This document shows, piece after piece, positions 1 through 6,000 of a DNA stretch of 6,000 nt; position 1 is the stretch's first letter, and every line of letters starts with the position of its first letter. The stretch covers positions 1-6,000 of the forward strand of contig JAJAZO010000167.1 of assembly GCA_026785745.1 (NCBI GenBank). Direction: 5' to 3'. Source of the DNA: Chitinophagaceae bacterium (GTDB lineage Bacteria > Bacteroidota > Bacteroidia > Chitinophagales > Chitinophagaceae). The position numbers were made by a program, and so were the translations under genes. The notes beneath the pieces are model-generated. The model had not been told where the DNA came from. It searched no databases and saw only the letters and a program-made list of their open reading frames with translations.

Positions 1-1
1 C

Positions 2-2803
2 GGACAAACCATTAATGCAACAACAGCCGGGGCTGCTGCTGATGCGGTGGGTACTTGTGGTACGTCATTAGGCACTGCACCCGGATTATGGTACACTTTC
101 ACAGGTGATGGATCACCTGTTACTTTAGCTACCTGCGGTGGTATAACAGCTTATGATACCAAGCTCGGTGTATTTAGCGGCACATGTACTTCGCTTGTTT
201 GTGTAGCTGGTAATGATGATTTTTGCGGATCCAGCTCACAAGTAACTTTCCCAACTATTTTTGGAACCCAGTATTATATATTGGTTACTGGCTTTAGCAC
301 TAATTCCGGTAATTTCTCTTTAACCAGAACCTGCGTTGCACCATGTGCAGGAACCCCTTTGGCTGGTACTATTACCGGCCCGGCTACAACTTGTGCGGGC
401 AGTGCGGCAACACTTACTTTAAATGGATTTACACCATTACCTGGTATCGGCGTTCAATGGAAATCATCCACTGTTTCCGGTGGTCCTTATGCTAATATCG
501 CAGGTGCAATAAGTTCAACCTATAACTTTATAGGAACTGGTACTACAACTTATTATATAGCGACAGTAACTTGTGCTAATGGCGGGGCTGCGGTCAATTC
601 ACCTCAGTTTACCATTGTACAGGGAGCTCCTGCACATTCGGTATTGAACTTCACTGTTACATCAGTTTGTTCTCCGGGTACAGCAACATTTACCGGCACA
701 GCAGTTAACGGCGGCCCGGGTAACTATACTCATGTACTTACCGGTCCCGGTACGATAACACCTAATGCACCAACAGGTACTAATAACAATACAGGCAATT
801 TTGTAGTTTCTAATGTGCCTTTCGGTACCAATACATTTACGCTAACGACTACTGATGGAATTGGTTGTTCAGTTGCTTCTGCTATACCTGGAGTAATCAT
901 TAATCAAACGCCGGTTATTACATTAACACCTGCTGCAGCTACCATTTGTAATGGACAAATTCAGCAAATTAGTGCCAGTGTGGTACCACCGGGAGTGCAA
1001 ACATTTGCCCAAGCATCAACCATTGTTATTCCGGCCGGTTCACCAGCTGTATCAGCCGGTATTGCAGGTCCATATCCATCCCTGATAAATATAGCAGGGT
1101 TCCCCGCTACGGGAGTAACAGTTAAATCTGTGAGATTGGGTAATGTTAACCATACCTTTCCTGATGATATGGATATTGTACTGGTTTCTCCTGCTGGACA
1201 GGCTGTAGTATTAATGTCAGATGTAGGAGGCGGAACAGATGAGGTAGGTCTTGATTATACATTTGATGATGCAGGAGTAGCAATGGCCGATGCAGCTTTA
1301 AATCCTTCGGGAACTTACAAACCAACCAATTTCGGGGCAACGGATACCTATCCGGCTCCGGGTCCGGGCAGCCTTACCCAGGCTTCTCCAACGCTAAGTT
1401 CATTCTCCGGCAATCCCAATGGAGATTGGAAATTATATATTGTTGATGCCTTTACTGGTGACGTTGGATTTATTGCTAACTGGAATATTACATTCACTAT
1501 CACTTCACTGGCATCTTTCAGTCCCACAACAAACCTGTTTACAGATGCGTTGGCAACTGTTCCATATACTGGTACACAAACAAGTGTGGTTTTTGCAAAA
1601 CCAACCGTTACCACACCTTATGTTGCAACATCTACTGTAGCAGGATGTACAAGTACAGCAACATCTACAATAACCGTAAACCAGTCACCGGCTATTGCGA
1701 CTCAACCAACACCAGCCGCACAAACTGTTTGTCCCGGCACTACGGTTACTTATTCAGTAGCAGCTACAGGAGCCGGGCTTACGTATCAGTGGAGACTGGG
1801 AGCTACAAACCTGGTTAACAATGCGCAGATTTCCGGAGCTACTACAAATACGTTGACTATAACCAATGTGGCTGCTGCAAATGCCGGTTCTTACACAGTT
1901 TTAGTAAGTGGAACTTGTACTCCTGTAGTTACATCCACCCCAGCAGTATTAACCGTTGCATCTGCTCCGGTAATAAGTGCTCAACCGGCTAGTGTTACAA
2001 TATGTGCCGGAGCTAATGCCAGCTTTACTGTTGCTAATGCAGGAAGTGTACCAGCACCAACTATTTATCAATGGCAGGTAAGCACCGATGGAGGTATTAC
2101 ATGGACTAATCTGCTTACGCCTGATGCCTTTACTCCTGCAATAACTATAACAGGTGCAACGATTGCTCAGAATGCTACCAGGTACAGGGTAATAGTTACA
2201 AATACATGTGCCCAGGCTACTACATCGTCTGCAGCTATACTTACAGTAAATCCATTACCAGCGGTAACGGCTGGTGCCCTTCCGGTAAGGATATGTATCA
2301 GTGATTCACTGGTGGCATTAACTGGCTCGCCGGTAGGTGGTAGCTGGAGCGGTATCGGTGTTTCTGGTTTCAATTTTGTACCACCTGCAACAGCCGTGGG
2401 TTCCTATACTCTTACCTATAGATTTACTAACACACTTGGTTGCGCTTCAACAGCAACCGTTGTCGCAGTTGTTCAGGGGTGCCCGGAAAGGTCACGGTTG
2501 CTGGCAAATGATGCGTTAGTTGTTTATCCTAACCCAAATAGTGGAAGGTTCTTTGTAAGGGTGAACAGTACGTTGTATAATTATATTGGAATGAAAGTAT
2601 ATAATGCACAGGGTCAGTTATTGAATGGTAAGGCGGTTAACGATGCACTCGTTTCGCCGGTGTTTGGCGGATTGGTATTTGGCCGTGTAATCCCAATTAA
2701 TCTTACACACTTGCCTGCAGGCATATACATGGTTAAGTTCTATTACGATGGTGGTGTAGGAACTGCAGAGAAGGGCTTCAAGGTGGTGATAGGAGGACAT
2801 TGA
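2..2803 (+). CDS. Large modular secreted/surface protein with P domain, Ig-like modules and T9SS type A sorting domain (5'-partial)
   Basis: The frame is open from the first complete codon (nt 2) to TGA at 2801-2803, giving 933 visible residues. The true start and signal peptide lie upstream; the GTG at 47 sits inside a conserved module and is not a credible start. Modules by visible residue: 1-111, a Cys-rich beta-sandwich module (APGLWYTFTG, then ...YYILVTGF) common in Bacteroidetes surface proteins; about 115-300, two Ig-like modules; about 332-501, a P/Homo B (proprotein convertase P) domain with FPDDMDIVLVSP, MSDVGGG and NPNGDWKLYIVD; about 560-750, two Ig-like modules with YQW cores; about 755-826, a GGSWSGIGVSGFNF module; about 836-933, a sorting domain with VYPNPNSGRF and LPAGIYMVKF. 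Family knowledge: such tails direct export by T9SS with cleavage and surface attachment or release. P domains usually accompany proteases, so a catalytic domain may lie upstream, but none is visible. Adhesin is an equally good guess. Confidence 0.92.
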   Translation, partial: GQTINATTAGAAADAVGTCGTSLGTAPGLWYTFTGDGSPVTLATCGGITAYDTKLGVFSGTCTSLVCVAGNDDFCGSSSQVTFPTIFGTQYYILVTGFSTNSGNFSLTRTCVAPCAGTPLAGTITGPATTCAGSAATLTLNGFTPLPGIGVQWKSSTVSGGPYANIAGAISSTYNFIGTGTTTYYIATVTCANGGAAVNSPQFTIVQGAPAHSVLNFTVTSVCSPGTATFTGTAVNGGPGNYTHVLTGPGTITPNAPTGTNNNTGNFVVSNVPFGTNTFTLTTTDGIGCSVASAIPGVIINQTPVITLTPAAATICNGQIQQISASVVPPGVQTFAQASTIVIPAGSPAVSAGIAGPYPSLINIAGFPATGVTVKSVRLGNVNHTFPDDMDIVLVSPAGQAVVLMSDVGGGTDEVGLDYTFDDAGVAMADAALNPSGTYKPTNFGATDTYPAPGPGSLTQASPTLSSFSGNPNGDWKLYIVDAFTGDVGFIANWNITFTITSLASFSPTTNLFTDALATVPYTGTQTSVVFAKPTVTTPYVATSTVAGCTSTATSTITVNQSPAIATQPTPAAQTVCPGTTVTYSVAATGAGLTYQWRLGATNLVNNAQISGATTNTLTITNVAAANAGSYTVLVSGTCTPVVTSTPAVLTVASAPVISAQPASVTICAGANASFTVANAGSVPAPTIYQWQVSTDGGITWTNLLTPDAFTPAITITGATIAQNATRYRVIVTNTCAQATTSSAAILTVNPLPAVTAGALPVRICISDSLVALTGSPVGGSWSGIGVSGFNFVPPATAVGSYTLTYRFTNTLGCASTATVVAVVQGCPERSRLLANDALVVYPNPNSGRFFVRVNSTLYNYIGMKVYNAQGQLLNGKAVNDALVSPVFGGLVFGRVIPINLTHLPAGIYMVKFYYDGGVGTAEKGFKVVIGGH

Positions 2804-2830
2804 TAAAACCCGGGTAATCAAAATTTATAT

Positions 2831-2865
2831 AAGGCATACGCCAATTGGCGTATGCCTTTTTCTTT
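2831..2865 (+). terminator. Intrinsic terminator of the surface-protein gene
   Basis: A perfect 12-bp stem (2831-2842 with 2847-2858) closes on an AATT loop and runs into five T (2857-2861), a C and three more T. The AATT loop is self-complementary, so the whole 28 bp is one perfect palindrome. It starts 27 bp after the TGA of the upstream gene and should separate it from the M23 gene. There is no matching T-run on the minus strand, so it works mainly on the plus strand. Confidence 0.9.
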
Positions 2866-2896
2866 ACTAAATACCGGTTCTTAACTTTAGGGTACA

Positions 2897-3601
2897 ATGA
2901 CATCAGCATTACTCATATCAATACTTACTAAAAACCAGCAGCATTTCCATCCGGTTGTTTCATTTGACGCAGCAAAAGACAAACTGCTACCACTTAATTT
3001 TACATCGCAGAACACAGAACTCACCAATAATATTTTAAGTGACACAAAAAAATTTTCTTTATGGGTGAATGAAAAATTAGCTGCTGCAGCTGCCCGGTAT
3101 GGCATTGGTGGATACGGAGAACACCGTACCGTTTACAGCATCAGCAGGGTATTTGATGCTGATAAGGAAGCAGAAGAACCAAGACGCTTACACCTCGGAA
3201 CAGATATCTGGGGCAAGCCTCATACTTCTGTAATGGCACCATTAGATGGTATCGTACATAGTTTTGCTTTTAATAATCAATTTGGCGATTATGGAGCTAC
3301 TATTATTCTTTCACATCTCCTCGAAGGAATTAGTTTTTATACGCTGTTCGGCCACCTGAGTTTAAATTCAATAAAAAACCTGCAGGAAGGTGACCGGGTA
3401 GAAAAAGGAGATGTGTTTGCAGAGTTTGGCATTCAATCAGAAAATGGAAGCTGGCCGCCCCATCTTCATTTTCAAATCATCATAGACATCGGCGATTGGT
3501 CAGGAGATTATCCGGGAGTTTGCAAATTTTCTGAGAAAGAAAAATGGCTTAACAATTGCCCCGACCCTGATATTATTTTACAACTCAATAAACTGTTATA
3601 A
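2897..3601 (+). CDS. M23-family metallopeptidase-fold protein, no signal peptide
   Basis: This 234-residue protein has a C-terminal M23 (LytM/lysostaphin-type) domain from about residue 95. The expected zinc ligands are present: H99 and D103 in HLGTD, and H191 in HLH. The expected catalytic histidines are H153 (FGHLS) and H189. M23 enzymes normally cut peptidoglycan cross-links or stem peptides. Here the first 95 residues are not a signal peptide: ALLISIL is short, lacks a basic n-region and is followed by polar sequence (QQHFHPVVSFD). The segment instead includes a YGIGGYGEHRTVYS stretch. From memory, this form (HLG.DIW, APLDG.VHSF, GDYGATIIL, GDYPGV, CPDPD) matches a Bacteroidetes stand-alone family, and also the M23 domain fused to class-III aminotransferase/APH-kinase proteins. 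The substrate may therefore not be cell wall. The ATG at 2897 has a short, weak AGGG (2889-2892) before it. ruvB follows 64 bp later with no terminator between them. Confidence 0.88.
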   Translation: MTSALLISILTKNQQHFHPVVSFDAAKDKLLPLNFTSQNTELTNNILSDTKKFSLWVNEKLAAAAARYGIGGYGEHRTVYSISRVFDADKEAEEPRRLHLGTDIWGKPHTSVMAPLDGIVHSFAFNNQFGDYGATIILSHLLEGISFYTLFGHLSLNSIKNLQEGDRVEKGDVFAEFGIQSENGSWPPHLHFQIIIDIGDWSGDYPGVCKFSEKEKWLNNCPDPDIILQLNKLL

Positions 3602-3665
3602 CAAATCTCTCCGGGATGTTTAATTGTTTAATAATTAGCTTTACAACTATTCAATTAAAAAGTTC

Positions 3666-4694
3666 ATGTCCAATACAAACCTGAGCAGCGATAAACAAGA
3701 CCTGACGGCAGCCGACAAAGAATTCGAAAACAATATCCGTCCTGCACAGATAGCCGATTTTGCAGGGCAGGATCAGATCATTGAAAACCTCCGCATATTT
3801 ATTAAAGCAGCTAAGATGCGGGGCGAAGCATTGGATCATGTATTATTTCATGGCCCGCCCGGTTTAGGAAAAACTACTTTGTCCAGGATTGTAGCCAATG
3901 AATTAGGTGTAAATATTAAAGAGACATCGGGGCCGGTAATAGAAAAACCGGGTGACCTCGCCGGATTGCTTACCAGCCTTGAAAGCAATGATGTATTGTT
4001 CATTGATGAAATACACCGGCTGAGTACGGTAGTAGAAGAATATTTATATGCAGCCATGGAAGATTACCGTATTGACATTATGATTGACAGTGGTCCCAAC
4101 GCAAGAAGCATACAGATAAACCTCAATCCGTTTACGTTGATTGGTGCCACCACAAGAAGTGGCTTATTGTCAGCACCGTTGCTGTCCAGGTTTGCCATCA
4201 AATCAAGATTGGAGTATTATTCTTCCGCTATACTCAATAAAATTATTCATCGCTCTGCCAGCATACTCGGTACAAAAATTTCAACAGAAGCAGTGGGAGA
4301 GATAGGCAGGCGAAGCCGGGGCACTCCAAGAATTGCCAATGGCTTATTGCGCAGGGTACGGGATTTTGCCCAGGTATTAAATGATGGTGACATTGATTTC
4401 GGCATTACCCAGCATGCACTGAAAGCATTGAATGTGGATGAGTATGGTTTGGATGATATGGACAACAGGATTTTGCAAACCATCATCGAAAAATTCAAAG
4501 GCGGTCCCGTAGGCATCACAACTATTGCTACCGCCGTTGGCGAAGAAGCCGGTACACTGGAAGAAGTATATGAACCATTCCTGATACAGGAAGGTTTTTT
4601 ACAACGCACATCAAGAGGAAGAGAAGTAACGGCTAAAGCGTATGAACATCTGGGAAAATCAAAACCTGATTCTTCAGGTACATTATTTTCATAA
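3666..4694 (+). CDS. ruvB: Holliday junction branch migration ATPase RuvB
   Basis: RuvB is the hexameric AAA+ motor that, with RuvA, drives branch migration of Holliday junctions in recombination and repair; RuvC then cuts them. The 342 residues match the usual length. Visible motifs are the RuvB N-terminal [16 protein letters not shown], Walker A GPPGLGKT (63-70), Walker B LFIDEIH with D114/E115, sensor-1 GATTRSG (160-166), the arginine finger in LLSRF (R175), the sensor-2 region [16 protein letters not shown], and a C-terminal winged helix ending [15 protein letters not shown]. All key residues are intact. The start ATG at 3666 leaves an 18-residue polar extension before the conserved region, which is normal. 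No clear Shine-Dalgarno is seen, as is usual in Bacteroidetes. ruvA and ruvC are not adjacent. It may be co-transcribed with the M23 gene or use its own promoter in the 64-bp AT-rich gap. Confidence 0.98.
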   Translation: MSNTNLSSDKQDLTAADKEFENNIRPAQIADFAGQDQIIENLRIFIKAAKMRGEALDHVLFHGPPGLGKTTLSRIVANELGVNIKETSGPVIEKPGDLAGLLTSLESNDVLFIDEIHRLSTVVEEYLYAAMEDYRIDIMIDSGPNARSIQINLNPFTLIGATTRSGLLSAPLLSRFAIKSRLEYYSSAILNKIIHRSASILGTKISTEAVGEIGRRSRGTPRIANGLLRRVRDFAQVLNDGDIDFGITQHALKALNVDEYGLDDMDNRILQTIIEKFKGGPVGITTIATAVGEEAGTLEEVYEPFLIQEGFLQRTSRGREVTAKAYEHLGKSKPDSSGTLFS

Positions 4695-4726
4695 AAAAAT
4701 GAGTGCCGGTTTAGCGACACCCATTT
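4693..4726 (-). terminator. Intrinsic terminator for the response regulator gene, overlapping the ruvB stop
   Basis: Read on the minus strand, 4718-4726 pairs with 4697-4705 (nine pairs, one of them G-T). Three further inner pairs (one a wobble) leave a loop of about six bases. The stem is followed by seven T (complement of the A-run 4693-4699), partly shared with the stem base. It lies 34 bp past the stop codon of the minus-strand regulator. Read on the plus strand, the same stem has an A-C mismatch and no T-run, so it would serve ruvB poorly. The T-run covers the last bases of the ruvB stop codon. Confidence 0.75.
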
Positions 4727-4760
4727 GCATATTCTAAAATTTTCTTATCAGCACATTTCT

Positions 4761-5459
4761 TTATGGTTGTACTACCAGCCTGAAGCCGTTGCCATGAATA
4801 TTCACAATCTCTATCTTCTCATCATCTTTTAAATACTTGCGGAGTTTGGCAATATACACATCCATACTGCGGCCATTGAAATAAGTATCGCTGCCCCAGA
4901 TTTTCTTGAGGGCTTGTTCTCTTGGCAACAAATCGTTCAGGTATTCTGCCAGCATTTTCAGCAATTCATTTTCTTTCGGACTCAGTGTTTGCGTTATACC
5001 ATTGTGTATCAATTGCCGCAACTTGGGGTTAAAGTGATAACTGGCCAAATCAAATTCCTTGTTCTCACTTTCCCTGTTCTGCTCTTCATTTCTTTTAAGG
5101 ATGGCTTTTATTTTCAGCAGTAATACTTCGCTGTCAAACGGTTTGGTGATATAATCATCAGCACCAAGTTTATAGCCCTGTATCACATCTTCCTTCATGG
5201 TTTTAGCACTCAGGAAGAAGAGGGGAATATCCGGATCCACATCCCGTATTTCTTCCGCTAATGTAAATCCGTCCATATTGGGCATCATTACATCCAGCAG
5301 GCATAGGTCAAATTTTTCCCGTTGAAAAGCGGCGAGGCCAAGGCGGCCATCTCTTTCCAGTGTTACATCGTAATCATTTAATTCCAAATAATTCTTCAAA
5401 ACACTTCCAAGGTTCGGGTCGTCTTCGCACAACAAAATTTTAGGTTTCTTCGTGTCCAT
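4761..5459 (-). CDS. OmpR/PhoB-class two-component response regulator, RprY-like
   Basis: This is a 232-residue two-domain transcription regulator. The receiver domain (about residues 6-122) has acidic residues E12/D13, phospho-acceptor D56 (LLDVMMP), S84, switch aromatic Y103 and K106 (TKPF), so it should accept phosphate from a histidine kinase. A charged linker (123-135) leads to a winged-helix DNA-binding domain (about 136-230) with the recognition-helix region NGRSMDVYIAKLRKYL and the wing IHGNGFRL. The whole sequence, especially CEDDPNLG, DGFTLAEEIR, GADDYITKPF and NGRSMDVYIAKLRKYL, resembles the Bacteroidetes RprY group; I recognise the subgroup but cannot prove orthology. The ATG complement at 5457-5459 is the start, placing KILLCEDD at the expected offset. 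No Shine-Dalgarno is evident. No histidine kinase gene adjoins it: ruvB converges on its 3' side and a non-coding stretch plus a divergent Uma2 gene lies on its 5' side. Confidence 0.95.
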   Translation of the reverse strand: MDTKKPKILLCEDDPNLGSVLKNYLELNDYDVTLERDGRLGLAAFQREKFDLCLLDVMMPNMDGFTLAEEIRDVDPDIPLFFLSAKTMKEDVIQGYKLGADDYITKPFDSEVLLLKIKAILKRNEEQNRESENKEFDLASYHFNPKLRQLIHNGITQTLSPKENELLKMLAEYLNDLLPREQALKKIWGSDTYFNGRSMDVYIAKLRKYLKDDEKIEIVNIHGNGFRLVVQP

Positions 5460-5470
5460 TGATAATAGTT

Positions 5471-5581
5471 TTAATGCTTGTTCAATTCTTCGTTTATAAA
5501 TCCATCTCCGTCTTCACCATCTCCTCCAGAGCTTGCCGAAGGAATGGAGAGGGAAGGGGTGAGGTTTGGTGACAAATAAAG
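5471..5581 (-). other. Short open frame upstream of the regulator, possibly repeat-derived or a gene remnant
   Basis: On the minus strand, 36 codons lie between an in-frame stop (complement of 5582-5584) and TAA (complement of 5471-5473), ending 11 bp before the regulator ATG. The translation contains NLTPSLS from the G-rich repeat and ends GDGEDGDGFINEELNKH. There is no ATG in frame, and the usual kinase ATP-binding motifs are absent. It may be the tail of a lost upstream gene interrupted by the repeat, or simply a chance frame. I do not call it a gene. Confidence 0.2.
5516..5570. repeat. Putative dispersed intergenic repeat of Bacteroidetes type (hairpin-forming, G-rich)
   Basis: The segment contains an imperfect hairpin: CTCCA (5524-5528) pairs with TGGAG (5545-5549), and inside it CTT/AAG flanks a GCCG loop (CTTGCCGAAG, 5532-5541). 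It is followed by a purine-rich run, GAGAGGGAAGGGGTGAGG. From memory, runs like AGGGAAGGGGTGAGG next to a CTTGxCGAAGG core recur between genes in many Flavobacteriia and Chitinophagaceae genomes as small dispersed repeats. Only one copy is in this window, so repetition itself is not shown here. Confidence 0.45.
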
Positions 5582-5759
5582 TTAAAGCATTTGAGGGGTT
5601 AAAGGATAAGGGACGAATATTTTGTTAAAACACCTTTGTTTCAAGCTCTTAGCTCCCTTGCTTTTGCCTTATAGTATAAAAACTGTGCCATTTGCAGTGG
5701 TGTTGTAGCAAAACCGACGATGAATAGTGTTTGAAGAATATTTTGTAATTTTAGAATTA

Positions 5760-6000
5760 ATGAGAAAAGCATTATTAAGAAGACCGGAAACGGCGGTGGA
5801 TGTTTTTAAATTATTGCCGGAAGGAGTCCTTTGCCAGGTAATTGATAATACTATTTATATGTCGCCAGCACCAAGTTTTGAACATCAAAAAGTAATTGCT
5901 AAAATTATGTTCGGCATTCTTGGTTTTCTGGACAAGAACCCGGTTGGGGAATGTGTAGCATCTCCTGTAGATGTTTTTTTAGACCAATACAACGCATATC
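5760..6000 (+). CDS. Uma2/DUF820-family protein (PD-(D/E)XK-like nuclease fold), 3'-partial
   Basis: An open frame from ATG at 5760 runs off the right edge after 80 codons. It begins MRKALLRRPETAVDVFKLLP. Characteristic Uma2 (DUF820) features are LPEGVLCQVIDNTIYMSPAPSFEHQKV, where the MSPAPS..HQ signature is typical, and the later PVDVFLDQ strand, which usually precedes a QPDI motif carrying a putative catalytic acidic residue. That motif and the downstream E-x-K segment lie outside the window. The family has a restriction-endonuclease-like fold, is abundant in cyanobacteria and present in Bacteroidetes, and its biological role is poorly known, so the 'endonuclease' name rests on fold. An in-frame GTG at 5727 is a possible alternative start, but the ATG fits the family's N-terminus better. 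It is divergent from the response regulator gene. Confidence 0.85.
   Translation, partial: MRKALLRRPETAVDVFKLLPEGVLCQVIDNTIYMSPAPSFEHQKVIAKIMFGILGFLDKNPVGECVASPVDVFLDQYNAY

Larger units (their letters stand above)
5460..5759. other. Divergent intergenic region with no convincing gene
   Basis: This roughly 300-bp stretch lies between the minus-strand regulator and the plus-strand Uma2 gene and should hold both promoters. The regulator-proximal half contains the G-rich repeat-like segment described separately. The Uma2-proximal half is AT-rich, and the 11-mer GAATATTTTGT occurs in it twice (5615-5625 and 5736-5746). I found no exact match to the Bacteroidetes -7 consensus TAnnTTTG on either strand; the closest is TAATTTTA at 5746-5753 on the plus strand. 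No tRNA or other RNA gene was recognised. Confidence 0.7.

Noticed and set aside
47..49. GTG as the start codon of the large surface protein
   Set aside because: The frame stays open to the left edge and the residues before it (GQTINATTAAGAAADA) continue the same module, so the real start is upstream of the window.
1146..1640. Short open frames on both strands within the P-domain region
   Set aside because: They overlap well-conserved P-domain codons in another frame and have low-complexity translations without family features.
2..2500. Possible tandem DNA repeats in the Ig-like region
   Set aside because: The modules are similar in protein pattern only; I saw no long near-identical DNA repeat units.
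4247..4720. 157-codon open frame on the minus strand inside ruvB
   Set aside because: It lies wholly opposite the strongly conserved ruvB coding sequence and its translation shows no recognisable domain; it is a shadow frame.
5615..5746. Duplicated 11-mer GAATATTTTGT as an operator or attachment-site pair
   Set aside because: Two copies of an AT-rich 11-mer about 120 bp apart can occur by chance, and there is no integrase, symmetry or further copy to support a function.
1..6000. CRISPR array, tRNA, rRNA, transposase or multi-gene defence system
   Set aside because: No regularly spaced repeats, tRNA-like cloverleaf, rRNA sequence or transposase motif was seen; the lone partial Uma2 gene is not enough to call a defence locus.

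Overview
The window looks like a chromosomal segment from a Bacteroidota (Bacteroidetes) bacterium, most likely of the Chitinophagaceae/Sphingobacteriia type. The evidence is a giant modular secreted protein with a C-terminal type IX secretion (T9SS) sorting domain, an RprY-like response regulator, a cytoplasmic-looking M23 protein of a form I associate with this phylum, few Shine-Dalgarno sequences, and a moderately AT-rich base composition. The genus assignment is an impression, not a demonstration.

Layout from left to right. (1) Positions 2-2803 (+): the 3' part of a large cell-surface or secreted protein whose start lies outside the window. It consists of beta-sandwich and Ig-like modules, a proprotein-convertase P domain that appears to be inserted inside one module, and a T9SS sorting domain. 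It ends at a strong intrinsic terminator (2831-2865). (2) Positions 2897-3601 (+): an M23-family metallopeptidase-fold protein without a signal peptide. (3) Positions 3666-4694 (+): ruvB, the Holliday-junction branch-migration motor, only 64 bp downstream and possibly co-transcribed with the M23 gene. (4) Positions 4761-5459 (-): an OmpR/PhoB-class response regulator that converges on ruvB. The two are separated by a hairpin whose T-run serves the minus strand and overlaps the ruvB stop codon. (5) Positions 5460-5759: about 300 bp without a convincing gene. It carries a G-rich, hairpin-forming stretch resembling dispersed Bacteroidetes intergenic repeats. (6) Positions 5760-6000 (+): the 5' end of a Uma2/DUF820-family gene that runs off the right edge.

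The genes do not form an obvious single pathway. ruvB is housekeeping, the surface protein is an exported adhesin- or enzyme-like accessory protein, the regulator has no kinase gene next to it, and Uma2-type genes are usually scattered singly. I see no CRISPR array, transposase, tRNA, rRNA or defence operon. The points most worth a second look are the nested P domain, the signal-less M23 protein, the kinase-less regulator, and the repeat that forms an open frame just upstream of the regulator. I do not see a clearly new multi-gene system here.
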